Shown piece by piece: positions 48,246 to 60,273 of a DNA stretch of 64,000 nt; positions within the stretch are counted from its first letter, which is position 1; each line of letters starts with the position of its first letter. Source of the DNA: Pascua guehoae. Lineage: Eukaryota; Basidiomycota; Tremellomycetes; Trichosporonales; Trichosporonaceae. The notes beneath the pieces were generated by a model, which saw only the letters and a program-made list of their open reading frames with translations, made no database searches and was not told where the DNA came from. Location of the stretch: positions 3,214,104-3,278,103 of the forward strand of contig BCJX01000001.1 in assembly GCA_001600415.1 (NCBI GenBank), read 5' to 3'. Both the position numbers and the translations under genes were made by a program.

Positions 48246-48338
48246 CTCTCGATAGCTCAGTTGGTAGAGCGTCGGACTGTAATTGGTTAACTACCTATCT
48301 TAATCCGCAGGTCCTGTGTTCGACTCACAGTCGAGAGA
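48246..48338 (+). tRNA. tRNA-Tyr (GTA) with intron
   Basis: Acceptor stem CTCTCGA pairs perfectly with TCGAGAG, followed by discriminator A. The D arm is GCTC...GAGC. The anticodon loop is CTGTAA with anticodon GTA and T33, and the T arm is CTGTG-TTCGACT-CACAG. An intron of about 20 nt follows position 37, as in other eukaryotic tRNA-Tyr genes. A run of seven T directly after the gene is the Pol III terminator. Confidence 0.95.
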
Positions 48339-48346
48339 TTTTTTTG
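48339..48346 (+). terminator. RNA polymerase III terminator of tRNA-Tyr
   Basis: A T run (TTTTTTT) begins at the first bases after the mature tRNA end. Confidence 0.9.
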
Positions 48347-48541
48347 ACATTTTCGAGAGTGATTGATGACCAGGTGCTCGTGGATTGTATCATCGTCATG
48401 CTGACACCCTGTTCGACGATGAATCTTGCTCGACGCACAAAGCAGCAGCAGCAGCATCCCACATGGCTCTCCTCGTAGTGCCCCGAATCCCGCAAGCCCA
48501 TGTCATATCGCAGCTTCCCCTTCACATGCATGCAGTGTCGC

Positions 48542-50850
48542 CTACGTCTGGAACAAATCCCTAAACAAGGCCTCCCACTCGACCCACTCGCCTGGTAGGT
48601 CCACCCCGATGCCGCCAAACACAAACGGCAGCTCGACAACCCTGCCCGTAAACGGGTCCTTGACGCTCTCGCAGCCTAGACCACCGTCGGTGTCCCCAGT
48701 GTCCCCGCCGAGTATGGCGACACGGAGTTGCTCGAGCGTGCGGAGTGCCTGGGCGTTCGTATCCGAGCTCCCTGGGAGGTTGGTGACGGAGCGCAGGAGG
48801 CCAATGACCGTGTCTAGCGCGGCTTGGGCTTCAGCCGAGCCGGGCAACGAAGACGAGGGCGACGAGAGGAGGGCGTACGCCATGACCATGCCGCTGGTGA
48901 AGGCCTGTGCATATTGTCAGGGTGGTCATACGGATGCAGAGATGACATGCTAGCCATGTGGTTGCTCACTTTCATCGAGAAACTCCACAGGCTTGGCGGC
49001 GGCGCATCAATCCACGAAAACAGCAGAAAGGTCATGAACGCCTCGTTGACGGCAATGACGCGGTGGGCGGCCTCGAGCCCGCGCGAGAGCGCAGCCGCTC
49101 CGAGCTCGCTATTTCCAAAGTGGGGGCGATAGAGCTGGATAATGGTCTCGTCGAGCGCAATCTCCATCATACATGTCTGGAGGTACACCCATCGTGGCTC
49201 GCCCGGCCGTGGTCTCGCGGGCAGGCGTAGAAAGGCGTGCGGGGTAGAGCGGAACGTGTCGACCATGGTGTGGGCTGCGTTCAGCCGGTCAAGCAGGGGC
49301 ACGGCCACATCGGCGAGGATGGCACTGCGACGGGAGAGAAGCTCGAGGAAATCCAACTTGAGGTCGGTGAAGCCCCATTCGGGAATGGGGGTCGGGACGT
49401 ACCCGGCAGTGGGGGACAGGGCGAACTCCTGTGCTTGCTGGGCCGAGGTGACAGTGTCGAGGACCTCGTCGGCGATGATGAGGGGGCGTGGAGCTGGGTT
49501 TTCTTCATACATCCGGCAATCGATGTGCATGCGGTCTGCGGATAGGCTGTGGCCATCATCGTCAGTCAAAGTGGACCAACGGGCACCACAACGCAGTACG
49601 CACCGCTTGAGATATACAATGTTGCACCACAGGCGCCGGCGAAGTTCGCGCTCTTGGGCCGTCTCCCCTGGCATGTCACGGTGGAGCCCCACGAGCAGTG
49701 CGGCATGGTAGGTCTTGCCGAGCGCGAGCCAGAGCTTGGCCGGCGACGACGTCTGCCCCACAATGTGCACTGCCGAAGCGAGGAGGAGCGCATGCACATA
49801 GTCTACGCAGAGCATGTGTTTGCCACAGTCGCCACTGCCGCTCTCGCACAGTTCGAGCGCGCCATTCATGGCCTGGCGCAGCTTCTTATCCAGCCCAGCC
49901 GTGCGCGACATCTCTCTCGACGCGAGCGCGGCCGTAAGCAGCGCCGCGGCGAGTATCGCCAGCATGGGCGCGTCCTCGTCGTCGAGCAAAGGGAGGCGCT
50001 CGATGAGTGCCTCGGTCCGCCGCTTGAACGAGGGCCCGTGGGCGTGCCGAAGCAACAGGTCAAAGTTGAGGAACTGGGCAACGAGGCGTCTGCACTGGTC
50101 GGCGTGAGGAAGGAGAGCAGCAAGGCCGGCAATGCTCTGTCCAGCGTGTGAGGGCGGGTCTGTTGGAGTTGGACACGACGATGCAACGATGTCGCGGCCG
50201 AGCATGCCGACGCGCTGTTCGAGCTCGGCGACGCGCGCGTGGAGCTCGGCGTGCGAAAGGTGGTCTGGTGTCGACACTCCGCCCTCCGCACCATTCGTTT
50301 GTGGCGCCGAAATGCCAACGGCCGGTCGTGTCGGGGACTCGGCACTTGTACAGGAGTCAGTCTCGGAGATCCCTGTGTTGACAACGTGGCAACGCATACT
50401 CACCTCTCCTCTGGCTCTCGCCATCGCACATACGTGCACTGCTCCTCCACCCTGCCCCGCACGCATGCCCCGCAGGGATGTTCCTGGTCGCACCGCTGCT
50501 TGAGCTGCTTGCACCGCGTGCACACGAGAACCGCGCGCTGGCGGCGTCGCTTGGCCGGGGGCGAGGCCGAGCGAAGCTCGGCGGATCCGTCAGAGAGACT
50601 TGTCCCAGTCAGTAATGTAGAGGTAAATGCACGTCGCGCACCGCGCAACTACCTACGTCATGGCCGCGATGGGGGGCGACGGCGATACGGGCTGGTCACT
50701 CTGGTAACTGCAGCTATCGGCGCGGTTGGTGCGGACGCAGGCGCGGCACGGGCGGGCGCGGTCGCATTTGAGCTTGTTGCGTCTGCACCGCGTGCATGTC
50801 AGCACGGGGCGGCCGCGCCCCGATGATGATGGGAGCTCCGACGCGGACAT
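48542..50850 (-). CDS. Fungal transcription factor with two Zn2Cys6 clusters
   Basis: Five exons on the minus strand, about 690 aa. Exon 1 (50657-50850) encodes MSASELPSSS and a complete Zn2Cys6 cluster (CTRCRRNKLKCDRARPCRAC, then six-plus residues and a final C). Exon 2 (50404-50598) encodes a second complete cluster after a basic stretch (PAKRRRQR, CTRCKQLKQRCDQEHPCGAC, final C). The exons join in phase (AC plus T). A heptad-like segment follows (LHARVAELEQRVGMLGRDI), then the fungal-specific regulatory domain with LLVGLHRDMPGE and RRRLWCNIVYLKR. The C-terminal exon (48542-48905) ends EALFRDLFQT. Introns lie near 48905-48970 and 49548-49606. Two zinc clusters in one protein are uncommon. 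It is transcribed divergently from the MFS transporter, which is a plausible target. Nuclear location is inferred. Confidence 0.9.
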
Positions 50851-51299
50851 GGGAGCGAGGGTAAAGTCGGGATGGAAGGAGGTGAGGATGTGAGATGGGA
50901 CGGGTTTTAGCGGCGGCCTGGGCGGATGCGATCGGCGTTAAGATCGGGACATGGCATTCGGATCGGCACAGACGACCACTTTGGCATTCTCCAGGTGGTT
51001 ACCTTCAACCCATGCATGCAGCAGTCTGTCACCCTCAATGCTGTTCAAATTGAGATTACAGAACAATTTGAGATGCACACGTAGGACACAGCACAATGCT
51101 GGACAAAGCATAGCAAAAGGGCAATGCTATGCGCTCAGACTGCTTGCAGAAGCGGCGCCGATAGGCGGCGGACTTAACCGCCTCCGACCCGGCCGTGGCA
51201 CCATCAAACGAGTCTTGCGGGCCACCCAAGCAGCCCATAAAAGAGACGCGCCGACGACTCTCCTCTGCCTCACTCGCCCTCCTCTTACACCTCTTTGAC
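50851..51299. promoter_or_regulatory. Shared divergent promoter, regulator / transporter
   Basis: 449 bp between the start codons of the double zinc-cluster factor and the MFS transporter. At 51163-51183 AGGCGG and CCGCCT form a perfect inverted repeat with a 9-base spacer, and CGGCGCCG lies just upstream (51152-51160). CGG/CCG half-sites are the typical DNA targets of Zn2Cys6 proteins. A CATAAAAG near 51236 could serve the transporter. Confidence 0.5.
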
Positions 51300-52916
51300 A
51301 TGTCCGAACCCAAGACCGGCACATCCACTCCGACCTCGCTTCTGGATCCACCCAAGGCTGAGAGCACCCCCGACTTGGAGGCAGCCCCCGACGCCACGAC
51401 CGCCGCGCCACTGCCGATCGCGCCGCCGCCAGACGGCGGTCTTTGGGCATGGCTCACGATCCTGGGTGCCTTCTGCGCAGGTTTTGTCCAGTTTGGCATG
51501 GCGAATGCCTTTGGCGTCTTCCAGGGGTACTATGAAGAGACGCTCTTGTCGACCTACTCGGCCTCTACCATCAGCTGGATCGGTGCCATCCAGCTGTTTA
51601 TCATGTTCTTTGGCGTGAGCAATTCTCTCTCGTCACACATTGGGTCCATCCTGGCTGACTTACCTCAGGGTATTTTTACAGGACGCGCCTACGACGCATA
51701 CGGGCCGCATGCGCTGCTCGTCCCCGGTTCCACCTGCTTTGTGCTCAGTCTCTTTCTGACTTCTCGTGAGTCGACTAGCGCGGCACAGGACCAATCAAGC
51801 TCACAGTCCCAGTGTGTAAAGAGTACTACCAGTTTATGCTCGCACAGGGCATTCTGTTTGGACTTGGGTCTGCCTTAATCTTCCACCCGGTTGTCGCGAT
51901 TGCGTCGCAGTGGTTTGCCAAGAAACGCGCCCTCGCTACCGCCATTGTGGTCGCCGGCAGCGGGCTTGGTGGCACAGTTTGGCCCATCGCGCTGCAGCGT
52001 ATGATTTCAGAAATCGGTACGTGACCCCCGGCCCCAGTCGCTTTTTTCTCTTGTCCCACACAAATGTTACAAACGAATGGCATTGTTAATAGGCTCTAGG
52101 ATTCCCGTGGACGATGCGCGTGTGTGGCTTTATCGCCCTGGGCGTCTTTATTTTCGCCATTGCATTGATTCGCACCCGTGTGCCACGCAGGAAACCTGCA
52201 CCACTGGCGGGCTCGTGGAAGCATTTCAAGGAGCCAGCATTCGGACTGCTCTCGCTGGGAGCCGCGGTGACGACCTGGGGGTGAGCAGGTGGTGGCATTC
52301 ATTTCCAGCATGAGGACAAGCTGACCCACTCTCAACAGGCTTTTCACACCCTACTTCTTTGTCACTGTCCGTGCAAGCAGCGTCGGCGCCTCGGCATCGT
52401 TTGCATTCTACACATTGTCCATTCTCAACTCTGGCTCCATTGTCGGGCGCTTTGCTGCGGGAGTGGCAGACCTGGTTGGCAGGTGAGTGCTGAATAATGT
52501 TGGGATGATTCAAAACGTTAACAAACTCAAGGTTCAACCTCCTATTCATCGCCAACATTCTCGTTGGCATTCTCCAACTCGCATTCTGGATCCCCCTCGA
52601 CTCGGTCCCCGCCCTGATCGGCTTCGCCGTCGTCTACGGCGTCGTCTCAGGGATCATCATCTCACTCCTCGCAGCCACCGCGGCGCAGATTTCCCACCCC
52701 CAGGAAATCGGCACGAGGGTGGGGCTCATGTACGGCCTCATCAGCCTGTTTATCCTGAGTGGTCCACCCATCAACGGCGCGTTCCTTACAAACTACCCGG
52801 GTCCAGACGGGTACAAGTGGTCGGGAGTGTTTAGCGGCCTGGCCTGCTTGGTCGGCGCCGGGCTCATTTTCGCTGCTCGCCTTCGTCTCAACTCTCGACT
52901 GCGTGCTGTTGTGTAG
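51300..52916 (+). CDS. MFS transporter, monocarboxylate (MCT) type
   Basis: Predicted plasma-membrane carrier with about 12 membrane segments, in six to seven exons. After a Pro/Thr-rich tail comes the MCT signature PPPDGGLWAWLTILGAFCAG (DGGxWxW), then FGVFQGYYEETLLSTYSAS. Later blocks are GILFGLGSALIFHPVVAIAS, QWFAKKRALATAIVVAGSGL, VGRFAAGVADLVGR, and finally QEIGTRVGLMYGLISLFILS with GPPINGAFLT. Short introns (for example 51615-51667 and about 52020-52100) interrupt it; it ends at TAG 52916. Fungal Mch/MCT-like proteins carry monocarboxylates, riboflavin or other small molecules, so the substrate is open. Its divergent neighbour encodes a zinc-cluster regulator. Confidence 0.9.
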
Positions 52917-53365
52917 AGCGCCGACGACGTGGAAACACTTTTTTTTGCATATTGAACACTACTCTTCTCCAAACTGACGGAGTGAGCCGACGAGGTAACG
53001 AGTGGACCGCTCCTCGTAGAATTACCATATATAATGAGTTGCATGGATGCCACTGTCAATCAAATTTCTCAACGCGATTCGGCTTACCTACAATCAACCC
53101 CTCGCTTCCGTTCCCCCCTTAACCCCAGTTGTACCCCCGGGGAGTCCCATAGCAGGCATTTGTTTTCACCTGGGGATTGTCTATGGTTGTGTGGACGTGG
53201 AGAGTAAGTGGCGGGTGGAAGGTTGTTGATTAACCTGTGGGGTGACCAGAGAAGCGTCGTTTCTACAATACCTCTGACCCCCAGCACCCCTCCGCCACCC
53301 TCTCCGAGCCCCATACGTCCCCACATCGCCCCAACAGCTCCGACGACAGCCCCAAAGCGCCAAAA
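52917..53365. other. Intergenic region between MFS gene and tRNA-Arg
   Basis: About 450 bp of 3' UTR-like and pyrimidine-rich DNA. No gene is recognised. Confidence 0.5.
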
Positions 53366-53477
53366 AGGTCACGACGGGGATCGAACCCGCGATCTCCTGA
53401 TGCTGAGAACTGTCGACATTCGGAAGAAGAATGCTCGAAGGTCGTAGTCAGACGCCGTACCATTTGGCCACGCGACC
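53366..53477 (-). tRNA. tRNA-Arg (ACG) with intron
   Basis: On the minus strand the acceptor stem GGTCGCG pairs with CGTGACC (one G-U). The D region is TGGCCAAATGGTACGGCG, the anticodon stem TCTGA pairs with TCAGG (one wobble), and the loop is CTACGA with anticodon ACG. The T arm is GCGGG-TTCGATC-CCCGT (one mismatch or wobble). An intron of about 40 nt follows position 37. A TTTTT tract on the minus strand follows directly (53362-53366). The D arm and anticodon arm closely match yeast tRNA-Arg(ACG). Confidence 0.93.
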
Positions 53478-54008
53478 TGGACGTTTGATGGCGAGGAGAG
53501 ACGGTCCGGTGGCGAGCAGAGGTTGGCGTCCAGCGTCCAGGGGGGCGATGGCCAGATGTATTGAGGTTGGGGGAGGAACAATGTTTAGGCTTGTCGAGTT
53601 CGAAGCAAGTGGCTACCGACCTCGAGTTGAAATGGAAACATATCGCCAAGGCCATACGGTAAGTTGGCTCCTCCGCCACACAAGACACCCCTCAAGCTGC
53701 TCTCTCTTCCCGGCACTCATGCACACCTCCAGAAACTCTGTCAAGGGGTTCAGTGAGCGGCCCGAGTTGTATTCCAACCAGCTCCCAAACATCGAGGTCC
53801 GTAGCCGAAATGGTACGGCGTCTGACTACGAAGATTCGAGACACAAGACAGGTTCCATCCAATGCCTCTCGTCGACTCCCAGTGATCAGGAGATCGCGGG
53901 TCCTCTAATGGTCCATATTGTACCGGTTTTGCACCAGGCCCAGTGACCAGCGCGGACTTCTGATGAGATGTCTACATGCATGCCTCCACGCTACCGATAC
54001 GTGCTCTA
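53478..54008. other. Intergenic region tRNA-Arg / COQ5
   Basis: Contains an inverted, decayed tRNA-Arg copy (listed separately). The rest shows no gene and includes the COQ5 3' end. Confidence 0.5.
53796..53913 (+). pseudogene. Decayed inverted copy of tRNA-Arg (ACG)
   Basis: The plus strand repeats long blocks of the tRNA-Arg gene about 320 bases away: GGTC at the 5' end, AAATGGTACGGCGTCTGAC followed by TACGA (24 identical bases), and ATCAGGAGATCGCGGGT (17 identical bases). The region corresponding to the intron has diverged, and the B box after GCGGGT is lost, so acceptor and T stems cannot form. It is in opposite orientation to the intact gene. Confidence 0.85.
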
Positions 54009-55325
<1,317 letters not shown>

Positions 55326-55611
55326 TGTCGGCGATGGTGGTGGTGTGTGGTGGTGTTTTAAGAAAGAGTCACCATGGACTTTGCGGCTCCGAAATCTCAC
55401 GAAAAGATCGCCGGTTCCGAATTAGCCTTGTCGCTCATTTTCTAATCCATTTAGGAAATCGTTTTATTAATAAGCATGTGGTCACGTGATGCCTCCACTC
55501 GCCACCGTTTGCCATGAGCTTCTGTCCAAAATCTTGTCAAGACGTCACTCGCCCGAAGTGGTGCACCTTTGCGTCTTCCCACTACACACAAACACGGCGA
55601 CCTAACACAAA
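55326..55611. promoter_or_regulatory. Divergent promoter COQ5 / LSG1 with TCACGTGA palindrome
   Basis: A compact bidirectional promoter of 286 bp. The 8-bp palindrome TCACGTGA at 55482-55489 is a perfect CDEI/E-box of the type bound by Cbf1-like bHLH proteins in fungi. The rest is AT-richer than its surroundings. Confidence 0.55.
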
Positions 55612-57991
55612 ATGGTGAGGAGCAGGCTGCTGAGCATGGCGCTGACATTAGGCGCCCGGACGCACAAAAGTATCAAAAGCCGGACTGGGAAGGGCGCTCC
55701 TGAACCGCAAGGCCAAGGAGGCCGTTGCGCCCAAGGAGACGCAACTGGTATGTGATGGCTATTTTACGTGTTGCAGATGGGACACTGACACGCCAGTACT
55801 CGCTCGACGACAGCAACCCTTTGGGGTCCGTGACGCACGAGCGTGATCTGGACGAGTTCCTCGCCAACGCTGCCCTTGCCGATGCCGATTTCACCACTGG
55901 TGTGTACAGCCAACTATCATTCGAGCCCCCAATGGCGGCCCCAGTGCACAGCTGACAGAGCGCGCAGAGCGGTCCAAGATCCGCATTATCCAGTCGGCCG
56001 AGAACCCGACTCCACAGGTCAACCCTTTCCTCCTGACGCCCGCGGAAGAGCGCAAGGTGGAAAAGAAGCAGGACTCGATGCGCGATGGGCTGCGTATCCC
56101 GCGCCGCCCGCCCTGGACTCGACAGACGACGCGCCTGGCGCTGGAAAAGCAGGAGCGCGAGAGCTTCCTCGACTGGCGACGCGACCTTGCGCACCTGGCC
56201 GAGGACTCGAGCCTGCTACTCACCCCATTCGAACGCAACCTCCAGCTGTGGCGACAGCTGTGGCGTGTGCTCGAGCGGAGTCACCTCATTGTGCAGATTG
56301 TCGATGCTCGTAACCCCCTCGGGTTCCGCAGTATCGACCTGGACAAGTACGTCCAGGAGGTCGGGAGCGACGACACGGGAGACGAGATTACGGTGCCCGG
56401 CAAGGGCAAGCGGAGGAGTCTCCTGCTCATCAACAAGGCGGATCTCCTCACTTACGAGCAGCGCTCGGCATGGGCCGACTACTTTGAAGAGCATGGCATC
56501 AAGTACGCCTTCTTCTCGGCGGCCGACGCCGCGGCGCTTCAGGAGCAGGCCGAGAAGCAGCGCAGGCGTGAGCTAGGCGAGGAGTACCCCGAGGCCAATG
56601 AGGATGAGGACGACGACGAGAGCGAGGAGGGCGACGAGGATGACGAGGAAGACGAGGAAGACGATGTCGAGGAGGACGAGGAAGATGAGGACGACTACGA
56701 GGACGACTTCGGGAACCCCACCGCCGACAAGGTGGCCCAAACGCTTCAGAAGACCGAGCTCAACGACGCCAAGTCCCCCGCCGCCGAGGCAGCGCCAGCA
56801 ACCACAGCACCTGCTGCCGAAACTGCTCCACCTGTCGAGGATGACCGCACGCGTGTCCTGACGGTTACCGAGCTCGAGCACCTCTTCATTAGCGCAGCGC
56901 CCCCTCTGACCGACTTTGCGACCGCTCGCGACCCCAACCCTTCCAAGCTCATGATTGGATTGGTCGGCTACCCCAACGTGGGCAAGTCGTCGACCATCAA
57001 CGCTTTGATCGGTTCCAAGAAGGTGTCCGTGTCCGCGACGCCCGGCAAGACCAAGCACTTCCAGACGCTCTTGCTCTCTGACGAGATTACCCTGTGTGAC
57101 TGCCCTGGTCTCGTGTTCCCGCAGTTTGCCAACACCCAAGCCGACATGATCGTCGACGGTGTCCTCCCCATCGACCAGATGCGCGAGTACTCTGCACCCG
57201 TCGACTTGCTGTGCCGCCGTATCCCTCGCCAGATTCTTGAGGAGACTTACGGTATTCGCATCGACGTCAAGGAGATTGAGGACGGAGGTACCGGCAAGGT
57301 CGGATGGGAAGAGTTCCTGAGCGCGTACGCCATTGCGCGCGGCATGACCCGTTCCTCTTTCGGTATGCCAGACACGTCCCGCGCGGCGCGCTACGTTCTC
57401 AAGGACTATGTCAACGCGCGTCTCTTGTACGCCCACGCGCCACCTGGCATTGACGCCGACGAATTCATGTCAACGTCGCGCGAGGCTACCCTCGCCGCGC
57501 TCGAGGCACAGTTTGCGGCGGGCCGCAAGCGCGCTCCCGAGACTCACGTTTCCAAAAATGCCGACACGTACATTGCCCCCGCTGGCTCGTCGTCGGCAGC
57601 GCCTTCTGTCCCTGGCACCGAGGAGGAGGGTGCCGAAGCGCCCACGACAGGGCCGCGCGAACGCCAGCCAACGTCGCGCTCGGTCCGCCAGAACGCCGCC
57701 TCGGCACCTCTCCGCAGCGGCAAGATGAAGGCCGCCGCCCTCGACGGCGTCTTCTTCACAGAGTCGGGCCCCGCACCCCGCCCAGTCGTCAAGGGCCGCT
57801 CCCAGGGTGCGGCCATCGAGGCCGAGGGCGGACTCGGCTTTTCCCGTGCCAACATGTACTCGGGCCAGCGCCGCCTCGGCCCCGACGGTATGCCCCTCCT
57901 TGACCAGGGACCCGCTCAGGTCCGTAACAACAGCAAAAAGCACTTCAAGGGCCGTGAGGGCAAGAAGCGCTCGGGTAGGGGTTACGACTAG
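55612..57991 (+). CDS. LSG1: Large-subunit GTPase LSG1
   Basis: Cytoplasmic GTPase of late 60S maturation (release of Nmd3). The first coding exon is apparently just ATG (55612-55614), followed by a 37-nt intron and then APGRTKVSKAGLGRALLNRK, matching the family N terminus. Two further short introns follow before the long last exon. The GTPase motifs are circularly permuted as in YlqF/YRG proteins: VQIVDARNPLGFRS, LLLINKADLL (G4, NKAD), FFSA (G5), then after an acidic insert (EDDDDESEEGDEDDEEDEED) LVGYPNVGKSSTINALIG (G1), TPGKTKHFQT (G2) and DCPGLVFPQF (G3). The C terminus ends HFKGREGKKRSGRGYD, basic as in the family. Confidence 0.95.
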
Positions 57992-58577
57992 ATGCGGAAG
58001 CGATTGGAGGGAGAGCGGGACGTGTTGGATCACTGCAATCGTCTATACGAGCATTGTGCGATGTACACCTTTACGCGGAGCGAGTTTGGTTGTGAGAGCC
58101 ATTACCCAAGGACACGATGTTTACCATTTGTGTTGCTGAGCTCTGCCACTATGCCACTTCGATTCTGGCTTGGAGAGACTCAGGGGCGGGTATATGAGCC
58201 TTCCATGCCTCGGTTCAATAATACCCCTCATCATATTTAGAGCTGCATACAGTGCATCGCACATTTTGCTCGCCTTGTTGCCCCCTATGCTGTTCCGCCA
58301 TGGGATGCATGCATGCGTGACGAAAACGGAAGCAGGCTAGCTGGTGGTAGATCTAGAAAAGTGGAACAGCCCTCCCAAGCCGTGAAGTGAAGTCGAATTT
58401 TGGTTCCGCGTGGCGCGCGCCACGCCGACAGTGACACGAGGACACGAGCACCACCATGTGAGCCACCACACCACACAATCCAAGTTGGTGACATTATTGC
58501 CGGCCACGTCCCTTGCCCGCTCTTCATACCACCACACTCTTTTAATCACAACCCCCACCACCACAACATCCACCACC
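57992..58577. other. Intergenic region LSG1 / SSS1
   Basis: 586 bp in tandem orientation, holding the LSG1 3' UTR and SSS1 promoter. TTCATACCACCACACTC and similar CA-rich leader sequence precede the SSS1 ATG. No other gene is seen. Confidence 0.5.
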
Positions 58578-59200
58578 ATGTCGGACAGCGCAAAGGAGTT
58601 GCTCGAGATCCCCCAGGCCTTTATCAAGGAGGGAACGCACGTGAGTTTTTGCCGCGCGGTGGTCGGTCGGTTGTGCGCGCGACAAGATACCGTCTGTTCC
58701 CGCCGCCCTTGATCTGGGGCCACCTGTGCTGTTGTCTCGTGCTGACCTTGCAGTTTGTCAACCGCTGCACCAAGCCCAGCAAAGAGGGTACGTTCGCGCT
58801 CCACGACTCACCCAACGCACACGCAACGGCGCGCTGTGGAGGCCGTTTTCGGCGTCGGTGACGGCATGAGGGCTGGCACCCTCTTCGACTTGCACTGACA
58901 CTTATCAGAGTACACCCAGCTCGTCAAGGCCATCGCGATCGGTTTCGGCGTCATGGGCGGCATCGGTTTCCTCGTCAAGCTCATCCATGTGCCAATGTAT
59001 GTCGTCTGCGCGAGCGGATCTTGGGAGAATGCTGACACGCGCGCTTCCGTCCGGCGACGATCTCTCCTCTGCCTCTGTTCCATCGCGATCTTGCTCGACC
59101 TTTTCTCTGCTTGTTCCCAACAGTAACAACATTCTTGTGTGAGTGTTCTTGCTCTTCTACGCGCTGGGTGTATCGCTGACGGTGCAGGGGCGGCGCTTAG
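58578..59200 (+). CDS. SSS1: Sec61 translocon gamma subunit SSS1
   Basis: Small tail-anchored subunit of the ER protein-conducting channel. Five exons (58578-58640, 58754-58787, 58910-58995 approx., 59124-59138, 59188-59200) join in phase to a 70-residue protein. It starts MSDSAKELLEIPQAFIKEGT and has HFVNRCTKPSKEEYTQLVKA. The membrane helix is IAIGFGVMGGIGFLVKLIHV, and the end is PINNILVGGA. This is a full-length, canonical Sec61-gamma, including the conserved RCTKPxxxEY block. The exon structure is extreme for such a short protein; exon 4 is 15 nt. Confidence 0.95.
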
Positions 59201-60273
59201 ACTCGAGATGCAGTATATTCTGGGATTCGATCCATGGGCCAGAGGGCGGCGCACGGCGCAACTGATTTGGTTCAAGGTCAGACATCTTTGGTGCTGATGG
59301 GCAGAGGCTGCAGCGATGGGCAACCTGCAACCCGCAACCCCCAACATGCGTGGGAGATGGACAGTGCAGAGGTCGCTAGGAGGTGCAGCGGTATGTCGTT
59401 GCAAACTGACAGTGGCCAGTCTAGAGCACAGCGACGCGAAGAGGCTTGTGGAGCAGGCGAGACGATGTCGCTCTGGGGTTTCGCAGCAGCCAGCCAGTTG
59501 GCAACAGTGGGTCTTGGGGACACTTGGCCTCTGGTGGACAGTGACATTGCGTCAAGCTCGGAAGACTACAACCTGAGCACAACGACCGCCACAGGCTGTG
59601 ATCACTCTTCTGACCACAGAGCTTCTACCACTCAGAACAGCCGTTACCTTTACGGGCGGAAGGCTACAGACAGGGATGGCGCATACGGGGCATTCGCTCA
59701 CTCAGGCCGATATCTGCCACTGTCAAGAGACTCGCTTGTCGAAGACATTCACCTGCTCAATCTGAAGCAGCACTGTCATCCGCTAGCCCAGCCTGAAAGC
59801 GCTCCTCTGGAGGAGACGGCCTGGTCCGAAGCGGCGCCTGTTGGCGATAGCAACATACTGAACAGAAAAGCGCACTCATCGACTTGTCAAGAAGGGTAGG
59901 CACGCCAGGTGAGCTTGTCAGGGTATGCTAGCATCGTGTTGGGTGCGTTTCGACTGGCGTCGGAGCCGCGTTGACGCGCGCTCCCTCTCTGCACTCAACT
60001 TTATTTGCGGGCTACTCGTGGTCCACGGTGGCGGCAATCTCATTATCGTCTAGGTGGCTCTGCTCTGATGCTTGTGGCAATCACCGACCGCGGCGTCATG
60101 TTCCCATCCCACTGACTGAGTGCAACTGCACCGTTTCTTACAATGGACATTGTTAACATCATAATCATTAAAAGCTACAGGCAGACGATCTACAGGGTCT
60201 TGTGCTCGTTTCTAAGCGTTCTTTTTGGTCTCGTCTTGCTTTTGTCTTCACCCAACAACCTCTGCAGCTGTAT
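59201..60273. other. Convergent intergenic region SSS1 / UPF0643-like
   Basis: About 1.1 kb between two stop codons. A 221-codon plus-strand frame (59234-59899) shows no family resemblance or conserved pattern and was not accepted. Otherwise empty. Confidence 0.5.

Noticed and set aside
59234..59899. A 221-codon plus-strand frame after SSS1
   Set aside because: No conserved pattern, no plausible start context, and it lies in the convergent 3' region of SSS1.
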